Below are positions 10,367 to 22,779 of a stretch of 64,000 bases of DNA, piece after piece (within the stretch, counting starts at the first letter, position 1; each line of letters starts with the position of its first letter). The notes under the pieces are model-generated. The model was given only the letters and a program-made list of their open reading frames with translations. It ran no database searches and was not told the DNA's origin. The position numbers were made by a program, and so were the translations under genes. The stretch comes from Carya illinoinensis (lineage: Eukaryota; Streptophyta; Magnoliopsida; Fagales; Juglandaceae), in contig NC_056765.1 of assembly GCF_018687715.1 (NCBI RefSeq), positions 16,894,501 to 16,958,500 of the forward strand. The letters run 5' to 3'.

Positions 10367-11220
10367 CTGTGAGAGGCAGTGGTGATGTGCACTCTCTACC
10401 ACAGCAAGTGAAGCAGAGGCAAGATAGTCTCTAGGGCCAAAACAGAGCCCACACTCGTAGGAGGTGTGTGGGGGTGCATGCAGAGGCTTCTGTTGTTCAT
10501 TTTTTTACATGTGTGGCACATGTACTCATGTGTTGGTGTCTAAAGTTATTTCATATATTTTTTAGTTAAAATAAAGAGCTAAAAAAATCATTTAAAATAT
10601 ATATATATATATATATATGTATGGGACATTTGTCATACTTTCTCATGTCTAATTTTTGTGTTATGTGAATATTTATATAAATCAGTTGTGGCTACATCTA
10701 TTGAATCATTATTAAATACATGTACATATTGAATATGTGTCTCTAGATTTGATGGCATATTAAACCCTTCTCATTAGTTGAGAATATGGGCTCTCTATCC
10801 ATTAAACCATCATGCATACCACTGTGATTGAATATTTGAATTCATTAGTATTTTTATAAAAATGTATAGAGTTGACATTGGTAATTTGTTAGGTTTATGT
10901 GTAATGTTTGTATTTTTTTTTTATGTAAATCGATAAGGTGTAGCTTATAAGTATATCGATGATGTGTGTATATGCAATGTGTTTAGCACCATGATTATGG
11001 ATTTACATATTTTTGATGAATGGGGTACATGTGCATGAGTTTTGAGTATTTAAAAAAAAAAACTACTTTATAAATTTTATTCAAAATTAATTAGATATGG
11101 TATTTTGACTTATATAGTTAGACATGATTACTAATTTTTCGTGAAATTTTTGAGCTCACTATGTAGGAAGGAATTCCATAGTCTAGTTAGATTTTGGAAT
11201 AAAATTAAATATGTGCTAAT
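10367..11220. other. AT-rich leader region, no gene
   Basis: Nothing coding is visible. There is an (AT)n microsatellite at about 10595-10620. The stretch may be the long leader of the copia element that follows, or older intergenic DNA. Confidence 0.4.
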
Positions 11221-11269
11221 GTCAACCTCGCGCAATGAATATAGTGATAATGACCACTAAAATCGTAGT

Positions 11270-12055
11270 TGCTAACTTTTCTAAATGAGAGAAATTCGAT
11301 AGAACCACCTATGACATGTGGCATAGGAAAATCGAATATCTGCTTAACGAACAAGAGGTCCTTGAAAATCTATCTCACCTTTTGATACAACATGAGGAAG
11401 GGAATACTTTCCAAAATCGTTGTGATATGGAAGCCTATTAGGCTTGGGAAAAGAAAGATCGGTGTGCGCGTTTTACCATGCTTAGCAGCATACAAAATGA
11501 TCTTATTGGAGAGTTTGAGAACTGCCCAATTGCCCAAGATATGTGGAACCAGCTAAAAATCGCCTATGGGGCGACATTAGCTACTAGGCTTCGTGCTCTC
11601 ACTTTAAAGTTTAAGCAGTATGTTATGGACCCTAAACATATCATGATAAGCATTTAAGGTCAATGTCTGCCTTGATTCGTGATCTAAAGGCTGCTGGCAA
11701 TAATCTCATTGATGAACAACAAGTTACCGTTGCGATACGATTTTCGCCCAAGCCAACTTGGGGCAAATGAAGCTTTTTTTGACACATAGTGAAAATATTA
11801 AGACTTTTGATGATATATCTTGCCATTTGGAGCTAGAGGTGGAGCGCATAGGTGTGCACCATAATATTCTACTTATTGCCCAAGTCAGAAAGAGTAAGGC
11901 ATTCAGGCCTAAGCGCAAGCAACATGGGAGATCTATTGGAGTGGCAAATAGTAGCAAAGCCCCATAGAGGCAAGCGTGTTGGCAAGGAGAATTCCACATT
12001 GAAGTGCTATAACTATGGAAAAGTGGGACACTTTGTTCGTGAGTGCTATAACTCT
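11270..12055 (+). pseudogene. Copia gag (broken) with Cys-to-Tyr knuckle
   Basis: The frame begins near TYDMWHRKIEYLLNEQEVLE, continues KKDRCARFTMLSSIQNDLI and MWNQLKIAYGATLATRLRAL, and ends with the knuckle CYNYGKVGHFVREC at about 12007-12048. The usual CX2C pair has Tyr in place of the second Cys. An in-frame TAG at about 11438 and shifts near 11640 and 11970 disrupt it. The gene product would have been the particle shell protein. Confidence 0.7.
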
Positions 12056-13303
12056 TTCATTACTTATATTTGTTCACATATTTTTGTTGCTCACTCAATC
12101 CCTAAATCTATTACAGACACAGTAGCAACCAAACATGTAACTCAAGATCAAGTTGGATTCATAGATTATAGAAGAATACTAGTTGGCAGACAATATGTTA
12201 TATTGGGTAACGGAACTCGAGAGGAAGTGCTTGGAGTTGGCACCTACCAAATCAAGAAATGTCTAGGGCGCTTGTTACTTCTTCATGATGTGCTATATGC
12301 ACCTGATATTCAATGTAATCTATTTTCAATTATTTTTATGTAGGAACTTGGTTTTAATTTTAATTTGATGCCCTCAGGCTGGACTTTGTATGGACATGGT
12401 TTTCTTTCAAGTGCTTTCTCTATGCTGGATTTAGATAATTCCTCATTTTCTTTTATGGCTTCAAATGATGATGATATTGTTTCTAGTTCATTGAAATGTA
12501 ATGTTGGACTAGGCCACATAGGGAAAGATAGAATGGTTAGACTAGCTAGAGAAGGCCTATTGGGATTTCTCGCTAATGTAAGCCTACCTATGTGTGAGCC
12601 TTATTTAGCTGGTAAGGCTTGTAGGAAGCCTTTTGGAAAGGCTCATAGGCCATCTTATCCTTTAGACCTAGTCTATTCTAATATTTGTGGACCTATGAAT
12701 GTGAAGGCACACAATGGTGCCTTTTATTTTCTCACCTTTATAGAAGACTACTCACGTTTTAGTCATGTCTATTTGATCTCCCATCGCTTTGAAGCATTAG
12801 ACTGCTTCAAACGCTTTGTGAGTATAGTTGAGAATCAGAAAGAAAGGAATTTAAAAATTCTACAAACTGATAGGAGTCAAGAGTAATTGTCTAAAGAGTT
12901 TCAAGGATTATATGAATAAAAAGGGATATGCAAGCAATTGACGATTCTTGGCACACCACAACAAGATGGTGTTTCAGAAAGGAGAAATTGTAACTTATTT
13001 AAAATAGTTCAATCAATGATGATGCAAGCTAACCTGCTAATATCTTTTCGGAGGGATACTCGTCTAGCTACTGCCTACATTTTGAACCGTGTGCCTTCTA
13101 AGTCTGTTCCTTCAACCCTATATGAATTATGGAATGGCGCAAAACCAAATTTGGAACAATTTCGGCCTTGGGATTCTATGGGTTATGTTCACACCACTTC
13201 CCATAAATATGGAAAACTTGGCCTTAGAGCAAATAAGCATATTTTCCTAAGATATCTAGATACCTCAAAGGGCTATGTAATGTTTGGTAAACATCCTAAT
13301 TGA
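12056..13303 (+). pseudogene. Copia protease and integrase (broken)
   Basis: The protease region reads TDTVATKHVTQDQVGF, where the catalytic DSGA-type motif has become DTVA. The GAG-pre-integrase part gives LGHIGKDRMVRLAREGLLG. The integrase core has YSNICGPM (the first catalytic Asp is Asn), then TFIEDYSRF, LQTDRSQE and GTPQQDGVSERRN, which keep the second Asp and the Glu. A stop at about 12884 and a gap to 12938 split the core. Integrase would insert the cDNA, but this copy cannot. Confidence 0.75.
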
Positions 13304-15030
13304 GGGATGACAAAAATAGAGTCACGTGATGTCACATTTATCGAGAATGATTTTTCTAATATTGGTGAAGCAAAAAATGATCTTGAACTTTTTGAGTCGT
13401 AAGAACTTGAGGGAGTTATACCATCTTTTGGCGAGGGTGAATAATTATCACATCCTAGAATAGCAAAAGATAGTGAGAGTGATTTGCCTCCTAGTGGGAG
13501 TATATCACTAGAAAGTAACTTTTGCTCTGTGTGACTTTGATGAACCTTCTTCTTATGAGGAAGCACTACGTTCACCTACGTTAGATAAATGGTTGGTTGT
13601 TATGAGAGATGAGATGAATTTTATGACAAAGAACCCAGTTTGGGAGTTAGTTGCTCTCCCACTTGGGGCGTAAATCTATTAGGAAAAATGGGTTTTAAAA
13701 ATTAAGCATTAGACAGATGGATCAATTGACAAGTATAAGGCCTGACTCATGGCAAAGGGCTATACTCAAAAAGGGATATAGATTATGAAGAAACATTCTC
13801 TCATATGGTGAGATTTGCTTTCATTCACCTCATTCTAGCTATAGTTGCACTTCTAGATTTGAAACTTTTTCAAATGAATGTGAAAACTACATTTCTCAAC
13901 GGAGAACTAGACGAGAAGATATATATGGATAAATCTATTAGTTTTGAGGCCGAGGGACAAGAGTGCAAAGCATGCTAGCTGAAACATTCCATTTATGCCC
14001 TTAAACATTCTTCTAGACAATGGTACTTCAAATTTCATGACGCCATTACTTCAATTTGCTTTGAGATGCTAGAAGAAGACCATTGAGTATATGTTAAACG
14101 TATAGGGAAAATTTTTCTAATTTTGTCATTGTACGTGGATAACATCTTATTAGTTGAAAATGATATGGAGATAATTGTCGCCACAAAAGAGTAGTTGCCT
14201 CTACTTTTGAGATGAAGGACATGGGTGAAGCAAATTATATGCTGGGAGCTGAAATTTCAAAGGATTAATCTATGAAGCTTCTTGGTTTGTCTCAAGAGAC
14301 TTACATTATGAAAATTCTAGAATGATTTCGTATGCACAACCCCAAACTCATAGACACTCCAATTGAAAAGGGTTATATTTTGAGCCTAGAACATTGCCAA
14401 AAGCATGATGCGGAAAAGAAAGAAATGACCAGAGATCCTTATGCAAGTGCAATTGGAAGTCTGATATATGCTATGTTGTGCACACAACCTGACATTTGTT
14501 TTGTAGTGGGATTGGTTAGTCATTATTAGAGTAACCCAAGACCTGTTCATTGGTAAGCAATTAAGGATTTTTCAATACCTTCATGGGACAGTAGACCTTA
14601 TTCTTTGCTACTAGGGTGGAGATATGAGACTGAAGGGTTATAGCAATGCTAATAGGGCTACTGACAAAGATGAGCAAAAATCCACAACATGTTACGCATT
14701 TATGCTTAATGGGGGAGCTATTTCTTAGTATTGCAAGAAACAATCATGCATTGCTTTGACCACGATGGAGTTAGAGTATGTTGCTTGTTCAGCAGTTTTA
14801 CAAGAGGCTATTTGGTTAAGGAGATTTTTCCAACGTGCTTTTGTAGATGAAGCCATTAAGATATACAGTGGCATAACCAAACATTGATATTTGTTTTCAC
14901 TACATTCGAGATGAAGTGATCCTACAACATATCTACTAATAAGATGATAGTTGATTCTCTTACTAAGGCTACTACTAGAAATGTTTTCCAAACACATGCT
15001 AGGAGTTTGGGACTTAGTCGGGTTTGATAT
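13304..15030 (+). pseudogene. Copia reverse transcriptase and RNase H (broken)
   Basis: Coding-like pieces include LDKWLVVMRDEMNFM and KNPVWELV at the start of RT. The active-site strand reads YVDNILLV, with Asn for the second Asp of YVDD. RNase H-side words are AIGSLIYAMLCTQPDI (about 14450) and a QTHARSLGLSRV end at about 15028. Frameshifts and stops are spread throughout. Confidence 0.7.
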
Positions 15031-16142
15031 ATGTTGTATTGAGGATACCTTAAACTTTATTGTATATTTAACACTGTTAGTATCTATTGCAGTGTGATTA
15101 TTATGTTTATCTCATATCATTAATTAATTGTTACTAAGTGAAAATCACACATAATAAAGATTTCACCAAGCAGAGATCAGTCCACTTACATAGATGATCA
15201 CTTTGGAGCTTCAATTGCGAGTAAGATGAAACAAATTGATTACTTTGGTGCTTGGAAAGTGAGCTAGTAAATATCTTAATGTTTTTGGAGCATTTAAGAA
15301 AAATTTAAAGAATGTTGCCTTGACTTGGCTAAGATGAGACTTACAAGAGCCGTATATGAAGTATTTGCATAACTTCATAAAGCCCAATTAACGTGGAATA
15401 TGAGATCTAAGGTAGTCGCTAGATGAGTGACGATGCTAAGAAACTCAAATTAGAGCACCTTTGTGGCAACTAGACTAAGATTCCTATGGTGTTTGAATGT
15501 GACAAGCCCAATTAAGTGGGAGTTTAGTCGTAACATACAGTTCATAGTGTATGTGCTATAGATGTCCATATAAGGGAGTGATCGGATGGGTCCCTGCTCC
15601 ATCACTATGTGAGCCCTAATGGATCAATAATGATTTATTCATATGCCCTTGAACCTAGAACTATGTCATGAAATGACAACTTGATATTGCTACATTAGCA
15701 TGTTTTCTTAGGGCTGCGAATGATACGGTCTTGCGAAACATGTCTAGGAAAGCAATCAAGTCTAATTGAATTGACGTTAGTGTCCAGGGAAAATTGTTTG
15801 GATTCTTACTTGTTATTTTATGTCTTATAGCCCGAGCAATTGTGTTGTTTTGACTTGATTGAATCATGAGCATATTATATAATATAAGATCAAGAATTGC
15901 TTTGAGTTACAAACTCGTAATGGATTAAGGACCCTTGACCTAGTGGGATCAAATAGTCTGGAGCATAGACAAGATGTTATGAGTGATGTACTATGTTAGT
16001 ATGGTGGTGATTTAATGTAGTACTCATACCATTTACCTTCTCGTTAGACCGCACGCTTCATTTTTGTCTGATGGATAATTGATTAAGAGATCAATAAGAG
16101 ATTGTTAATAGACATAACACCCATAATGGACAACTGGGGGAT
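15031..16142 (+). other. Copia 3' untranslated region or debris
   Basis: No open coding sequence is visible between the RNase H end and the LTR-like start at 16143. The final bases ACAACTGGGGGATG resemble a copia polypurine tract directly before TGTTGGTAGTGG. At 1.1 kb it is longer than the usual copia 3' region, so other debris may be included. Confidence 0.4.
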
Positions 16143-16440
16143 GTTGGTAGTGGGTAACTCTCCATGACCCATGTTATCCCTAAGAGACTACTTGGATTAT
16201 ACAAACTTGAAAAAGCCGGTATGCCATGTTTGCTGTCTATACTTTCTAGTTAATATCCCATGTTTTTCTTTAGATTCTGTATAGGTTTATTTTGATATAG
16301 GATCAGTTCTTACGACTTACGAGGCCTTAGTTTTTGGATTTGTTACCATGAGGGCTTTTTCTTTGTACAAGGCATTCCTTACAATAATCAAGGGTTATTA
16401 ATAAAATTGTGAAAGTCGTTCTTTTCATTAGAAAAAAATG
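16143..16440 (+). mobile_element. Start of a copia 3' LTR, then LINE-like 3' end
   Basis: The first 40 bp repeat the text at 8931 (TTGGTAGTGG, GACCCATGTT). The rest differs and ends with AATAAAATTGTGAAAG-like text and an A-rich tail, similar to a plant LINE 3' end. The LTR therefore appears truncated or replaced here. Both calls are tentative. Confidence 0.3.
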
Positions 16441-16880
16441 TTATTCTTACATTTCAAATAAAAACTCCAACATGTTGAGTGGTGAGTAAGTTTAAAATAT
16501 CAAAAAATGTTTTTTATTTTAAATCTTTTCAACAGCTGGATGGTGTTTATTAATTTGATGGTTTTCATAAAAGGAAAATGATAATATGACTATCAAAGAT
16601 GTTCATCAAATATGTCAATTTATATTTTTTTTATTTTTTTAATGGTTAAATAAGTGATTAATAGTAAATTTAAATTTTTTATTTATTTTCTCAATCGTTA
16701 AAAATGTTTAGAAAAAGCTTAAAGAAAAAGAAAAGAATAAAAAAAAAAAAACTCAATTATACTAATGTGCACATTTGGTAGGCACATTTAGTAGTCACCC
16801 CATCATTGTCTGTCAAACAAATCGTCAGAACAAATATTGGTGAATTCCAATTTCTCGAATGAGAATAGTTTGTTGTTAAG
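16441..16880. other. AT-rich spacer
   Basis: Homopolymer-rich sequence at 16620-16760. A GGCACATTTAGTAGTCACC word near 16781-16799 could be a MITE end, but no matching inverted partner was found. Confidence 0.35.
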
Positions 16881-17003
16881 GAAGAATTGGAAACTGCTGC
16901 AATAGATGCAAGAGTGGAGCCCGAGTCCTCAAGTCAAGCTCACTGCACTGCCAGCTCAAAGGAATGCTCTGGATATGGCTGGGATGGATCACTTGATAGC
17001 TGA
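16881..17003 (+). pseudogene. Possible orphan terminal exon, 40 codons
   Basis: The frame EELETAAIDARVEPESSSQ, then a Cys/Ser-rich stretch and SGYGWDGSLDS, runs to a TGA. An AG acceptor-like TTGTTGTTAAG precedes it, and a stop lies four codons upstream in the same frame, so it would be the last exon of a spliced gene. What follows looks like a 3' UTR. Composition is more balanced than the surrounding AT-rich DNA. I do not recognise the protein, and no upstream exons are visible on the plus strand. It may be a stranded gene piece or chance. Confidence 0.35.
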
Positions 17004-17129
17004 CAAATATGGAATACCGTGATCTTAGTCATTTATTTATCACAGTACTTATTTGATTTGATTTTGTTTCCATGTCTAGCATGACTGATTATTGTATAGC
17101 TGAAGTTTATATAAAACATGCCTTCTTTC

Positions 17130-19896
17130 ATGGTATGAACAGCCACACGGGGTGAGTTATTAACAACTTAATAAGCAGAAGACATGTACTAGCGTGCAAA
17201 CACGAGATTTTACAGAGTACTGTATGTAAAACAAAATATTTTTCAGGGTTATCATGCAGAACAAGACATATTTTTAAACGTAATAGAGCAACGGTTTTAA
17301 AACCCATAACACTCAGAGTACTTTGGCATAACATAACCTGAGCATCATCATTACATCAAAATAGAGCATCTCACAAAGCAGAGACCATGTTTAACCATCG
17401 TGGTAGGGTTGTGCGAGGTGAATCTTCCCCTTATTATTCTCTGAGTCCCGAGTGTGCACACATGAAAGACCACATAAAAACTACTTTGTTTCCAAAGTGG
17501 GTGCTTACAAGAGACAGAGAAGTTGGTACCAACTCAAACAGAGCAGAGCAGGACATAGCAAAGTAGAGACTGAGTCAGATACAAAATCAGTATATCATGC
17601 TAAAGGTTTTTTAGATGCCATATGAAAAGAAAATAGAGTACCAAAACATATTTAGATCATTCTTACATTTTGAAAACAAAAGTCAGCGCATCTTTCTAAA
17701 TAAATGCACAAATTTTCAAGTCAACGAAATGACCGAGGTTGTTTTTCCCAAGTTTTCATTTCATAACAAAACATGCAAAGTTTTTAGAAAGTCAACCTCA
17801 GTCTCAATAAGTCATATAAAACCTAGCATAGGAATCTCGCTTACCTGAACTTCTTAGCTTTTTATAAATTTTTCTCAATAATGCTCAATAAAAATTATAA
17901 AATAATTACGTAATTGTCATAAATTTGTGGTCAAATACATATTTCGATATTTAAACCCGAAAAGCTAAATTAACCTGTTCTAAATGCTCAAAACCAAAAA
18001 TCCTCATAATTCCTAAAATACCATCCTTTTCCGAAACCATCAATTATCCACTTAATTTTTACCTAACCTAATTCTCATTTATTTTATAAGTCTATTTAAA
18101 AGACAACAATACCCAACCCATTTTAAAAAAAATGACAAGTCACTGAAATAAAAATATTACCTGATCCAAAATAATTTAGAACCCAAACTCAACCTAAAAA
18201 TATTTTACTTTGAAATAACTTAACACAACGTACTAAAAAATATATATATAAAAAAAAAAAACCAAGTAGAAACAAGCTCACTGAAATAAATTCAATAATT
18301 TACTACAAAAGACTTAGGCTCGACGTAAAACCCAATCCAGTGAGTGACTAAAAAATAACCTTAAAAATCCTCATTCTTTGGTTTTTAAAAACAAAAAACA
18401 AAAATCAAAGGGTAAAAACTTAAAATCATCCCTCCTTAACCAGCTTTACGAGGGGCATGATCACTTTCTATTTTCTTCAAAACCAAAAGAAGGCTTCTTG
18501 CATGAAACAGGGGCTGCACATCAGAAACTTACCGAGAGAGAGGGAGACGCGGCGGAGACACCGTCGAGCTGAGGGCTAAGCACAGAGAGAGAGAGAGAGA
18601 GATGAGAGAGAGAAAAGGTGAGTGATGAAAGAGAGGGAGACAGAGAGATGAGAGAGAGAGAGACAGGCAGATGAGAGAGAGAGAGAGACAGAGAGTGAGA
18701 AAGTGGGAGGAACTTGGTGTGGCTTACTGGCAAGCAGCTAAGGTGACACACAGCTTTCGACAGCAGCTTCTGTGCAGGTGGAGACGACATGGAGGCGATG
18801 ACGATGACGCTAGACCTCTGTCGCGCAAGGGGTTGAGAGCACAACCCATGCTCCATTTTAGGGGCTAAAAATAGAGGACAAACAGGCTAGCAGATTTCGC
18901 GTGTAGGAGGGAACTCGGCTGCGTTGGGTGGTGCACGGTGGGGCTTACCAAGGAGGGAGCGCGACTTGCTTTCCCTTGGTAATGCTCTGTTTTAGAGAGC
19001 CAAAACAGAGGCCTCTTTGAACGTCCAAAGGCAGGAAGCAAGGGGTTCACGGCACAGGGTGGCAGCGGTTTGGGGTGGCTTCCGTAGTACGGAGAAGATC
19101 CCGACATGTGGGTTTTCCGTTTGGGCTAGTGCTATGCGATGAATTGGAGTTGCCGTTAAGGGTTGTTTGTGATTGGAACGGATGTGTAGAGGTGCAAGGC
19201 AGTGGCTGGGCTAAGGTGTTGTGTGGTTGTGGAGAATGAGCTAGGGGGGTTTGGTTTCTTTCTTTTGGTCATACCAGATGCAGCGGCGGAAAGCTTTGGG
19301 TCACGGCGTTGTGGATCTGCGGTTTGTTGTAGTTGCATGATGGTTCTATGATGGTGCTAGGTGCAGGGACAGCGACGGGAGATGTTTGGCTTTGGACGAG
19401 GCTGGCGGCAGTAACACTATACTCAGAGGTGTCTATGTGCATCTATATATAGAGGTCAAAAGGCTGAAAACCCTAGAGGAGAAAAATATAAGAGAGTACG
19501 TGCATGCGAAGGGGAGTCGTTTATGCTAAGGGACCTGCACGATGGGGAGTCTACTTTATCGGCTTGGGATTTTTGGTGATCAGGTAGGGTTTGTTTCAAA
19601 ATTTGGGCTCATGGTTTGGATAGTATAGAAAATTTATAAAAGGGCTCTTTCTTGAATTTTTAGATCTCGACTCAAACTAAAAAATAATTCAACTTGTTTA
19701 AAAAAGAATATCTCCGCCCATAAAAAGATTTTTAAACTAAATATTAAACTCATGGTAAAACTATAAACTATCAAAACAGAGATTTTAGGCCCGTAGTCTA
19801 TATTTTAAAAATATATTTGAAAACTCAAATGACCTTTTCACACATACAAATAGAAAAAAATTTTAAAACAGCTTGGCACTAGCCTCGGGTGTTACA
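17130..19896 (-). mobile_element. Gypsy-like LTR sequence, right edge at 19896
   Basis: The right edge reads GGGTGTTACA, so on the minus strand the unit starts TGTAACACCCGAGG, a frequent plant Gypsy LTR start. The interior shows LTR-like zoning: AT-rich 17.2-18.5 kb, GA repeats at 18577-18700, then a GC-rich, protein-coding-looking zone to 19.4 kb. No gag or pol is present. I could not identify the left edge or a target-site duplication, so solo LTR versus truncated element is open. Confidence 0.4.
18577..18700. repeat. Interrupted GA microsatellites
   Basis: Several (GA)n blocks separated by short GAGATGAGA and GACAG units. The frames across it (Arg-Glu or Leu-Ser repeats) are artefacts. 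Confidence 0.9.
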
Positions 19897-21880
19897 TCAC
19901 CAGTGGCTTAAACACTTCCTATACATCATTTGTTACTTCATTAAACTTTGCAACTCGCTACCAGTCCATCAACTATGAGGATTTTCAAGTCAAGCTACCA
20001 AATCATGAAATGCTACTTGCCACTAGACATCTTCCCTTCCCTTTGATGTCCTGAACTTTGCCCTCTACACAAGCAAATCTGGTCCCAACAACAACTCTAG
20101 ATTCAAAGACACAGGTTCATCCTACAAAAATCAACCATCTCGTCAGGAAAGGTCCTTTCCCAACAATGCATCATCCAAGCCTACCACTTTTTCTACGTCA
20201 TCTTCCTCCCCTACCACCAAAATCCCCTATCAGATTTGTGGCAAGCAAAATCATCAACTTTTGGATTACTTTCATCACATGGACCACTCTTATCAAGGGT
20301 GCCGTCCTCCCAAGCAACTTGCTGCTATGGTGGCTCAGAGAAATTTCTCTTGAAGGTGAAGCTTGGCACGCCAACAGTGGAGCAAATAGCCACATCACCA
20401 ACATTCAAATCTCCAAATTCAAGAACCCTTCCAAGGTTCTAATTCTGTAGCAGTTGATAATGGGGCTACACTACCTATATCTCATTCTGGTTTTAGTTCC
20501 TTTCATGGCATCAATCTCAATTTTCTTTACACAATATTTTGCATTGCCCCATTGCAGCTATTACCCTTGTTTCTATCCAGAGATTTTCCAAGATAATGAC
20601 AGCTTCTTTGAGTTAACAGCTTCTGATCTTTCAATCAAGGACATCAAATCCAAGAGGATTATATACCACAGACATAGTGAAGTTGGTCTATACCTGATTC
20701 ATCTGATAAGAGCATTCATCAACCACAATAAACACCTCACCTGTCTTATGGGAGTAGCAACCTCAGTTGCTATATGGCATCTTAGGCTCGGTCGCCTAGC
20801 CAACAACATTGTTCATCATGTGCTTCGGTAGTCTGAGCTTCCAGTCTTCAATTGTCTCCTGCTTCCTCATCTTTATGTGAACCAAGTCAACTTGCTAAAA
20901 ATAAAATAACCACCTTGTAGTCCTGCTAGAGTTAGTTAAGATCCCTTAGAACTTGTTCATTCTGGAGTACAGTCTTCACCCATATCATTTATTGGTGGTG
21001 GTTGTTGGGAACGATAAGAAAAAGTAAAGAGAAGAACAAAATCAAACAAACACGTACACAAGATTTATGTACTTTGGCAACGTATCTACGTTCGCGGAGC
21101 TACAAGGAACTTTTTTATTTAGAGAAAAGTAGAAATACAATATAGTGCAATATAATGTTTTTTTTCTCTCTCAAGGTTACTTCTGTTTTGCCTCTATCGA
21201 ATGTCACAATCTTGTCTCTCTCTCTCTCTCATGGCCGTACAGAATAAACACATGTATTTATATGTATGTGCGATGAAACCCTTAAATGTTAATTATCAAT
21301 TTATTCCCTTGAGGGAGTTGTAGTTTGCTTGAGCAACTGTTGAACGAGTATCGAGCAAACTCTTTACTTGATATCTTGCTCGAGTCAACTATCAATTAAG
21401 TATTGAGTGAACTTTTTATCTGAAATTCGCTCAAACGACTTGTCAATTGAACTTTATGTCTACCTAGGCTCGAGTCACAAACCAAGATCCGCAAAACCAA
21501 ACGGTTGTAACTGTTATGTTCCCAGCTTTATAGATGATTTTTCAAGATTCACTTGTTGTTCCCTATCTCTCAAAAGTATGATGTTTTCTCCTATTTTGAT
21601 AAATTTTACTTGTTTTGCTGAAAACATCTTTAACTCAAAAATTAAACAAATTCAATATGATTGTGCATGGCGGAGAATTCACTTCCAATCACTTTAAACA
21701 CTTTCTACAAGATGACGAAATTCTCCATTGCATTTGATCTTGTCCACATACTCCCCAACAAGATGGGTAGTCAAATTCAAATACAGACATTTGTAAAATG
21801 GGACTTGCCATGTTGGCACACTCAAATCTTTCTCATAAATTTTGGGCAGATGCCTTTTTTTCTTTAATATTGTATTTTCT
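19897..21880 (+). mobile_element. Ty1/copia remnant interrupted by a 0.5 kb insertion
   Basis: Plus-strand pieces of a copia polyprotein are present. Gag C-terminal sequence (20058-20230) is followed by a protease start WHANSGANSHIT (about 20366-20401), with Asn in place of the catalytic Asp. A GAG-pre-integrase region gives IWHLRLGRLANNIVHHVL near 20771-20826, and integrase pieces SFIDDFSRFTC follow from about 21525. Stops and frameshifts abound. The integrase region is split at 21006 by an insertion. After 21870 the sequence becomes T-rich and non-coding. Confidence 0.65.
21006..21502. mobile_element. 497 bp insertion flanked by GGTTGT
   Basis: A direct repeat GGTTGT (21000-21005 and 21503-21508) brackets a 497 bp unit that begins TGGGAACGATAAG. 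Copia integrase coding words stop before it and resume just after it. The left part resembles the start of a copia LTR (text like GTACTTTGGCAACGTATCTACG). A (TC)n run occurs at 21212-21230. It is probably a solo LTR or small non-autonomous element. The ends are not a clean TG/CA, so the exact edges may be off by a few bases. Confidence 0.45.
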
Positions 21881-22313
21881 CTTAAATTTTTTCTTATTTG
21901 ATATTTTTTAATTAGTTTTGTTCTTTTTCTGTTTTTGAATTTTCTTATTATTTATCTAATATGTTTGTTTCTGTCTTTTTAAGTGTTTTGTGATTTTTTT
22001 CTAACAATCTCCATAAATGTTTTATATTTTTTATACGTTTTAGAAACTTTTAATGATTTTTTTTTTTAAATCTAGTTTATAAATTTTCCTAATTTTATGT
22101 TTTTGAAGGTTTTTTAAAATGTTTTCAAAACTTTTTGTTTTATTTTCTTCAGTTAATGCATTTATTTATATGAATTAATAGAATTATTTTATTTTGTTAT
22201 TAAAACCATGTATGTTGTCTTCTAATTGGTGCTGACGTGGCAGTGACGATCATTTTTTTTTTTTTTAGATAAGAAAATGATGACACATCATAGATGATGT
22301 GGGAATAATAATA
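21880..22313. other. T-rich non-coding spacer
   Basis: Very T-rich sequence with homopolymer runs. No gene or clear element end is visible. Confidence 0.4.
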
Positions 22314-22487
22314 GAGAAATGCTAAATAGAATCGTAGAGTGTTCAAGTGCTGCTCAATCATTTTGAAAAAAAGTGCGAGTTTATTATTAAAAAATTAATT
22401 TTTTTTCCATGTAGTTTTTGTATTTATTTTTTTTCAAAAGAATTAAACAGCACTGGTGCACTCTACGACTGCAAATATCATTTTTTT
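22314..22487. mobile_element. Palindromic MITE
   Basis: The left end GAGAAATGCTAAATAGAATCG then TAGAGTG is mirrored by the right end CACTCTACGA...CAAATATCATTT. The interior inverted arms (TGCTGCTCAATCATTTTGAA against TTCAAAAGAATTAAACAGCA) make a long imperfect hairpin. A relative lies at about 50596-50762. No clean target duplication was found. Confidence 0.6.
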
Positions 22488-22759
22488 TATTAAATACATA
22501 GACCTGAATAGTAAAAGGGTTGATGCTGGTGTTGCCAGTGTCATTATAGATCCCACAAGAAGAATAATAAAATTACAACCTTTTACAATTATTTTATAAC
22601 CTTATTTTAAATTTAGGAAAATTAGTTAAAATTAAAGTTATTTTTAATAAATTGATGCAATTATATTAAATAATTGTAAAATAAGTTATAAATTAGTTAT
22701 AAAAGAATTATAGATAGATCATTAGATTTTATATTCCAAACAATTAGCGATAATTCTTC
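22488..22759. other. AT-rich spacer
   Basis: A/T-rich sequence with poly(A/T) runs. No feature is recognised. Confidence 0.4.
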
Positions 22760-22779
22760 ACATGTAGGGGTTAGATTTG

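Larger units (their letters stand above)
11230..15030 (+). mobile_element. Decayed Ty1/copia gag-pol
   Basis: Copia order is present along the plus strand: gag, zinc knuckle, protease, integrase, reverse transcriptase, RNase H, ending about 15028. Stops and frameshifts divide it into at least six frames. Several key residues are altered: the zinc-knuckle second Cys is Tyr, the protease triad reads DTVA, the integrase first Asp is Asn, and the RT YVDD box reads YVDN. It is therefore an old inactive copy. A G-rich tract and an LTR-like start follow at 16131-16180. Confidence 0.85.
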
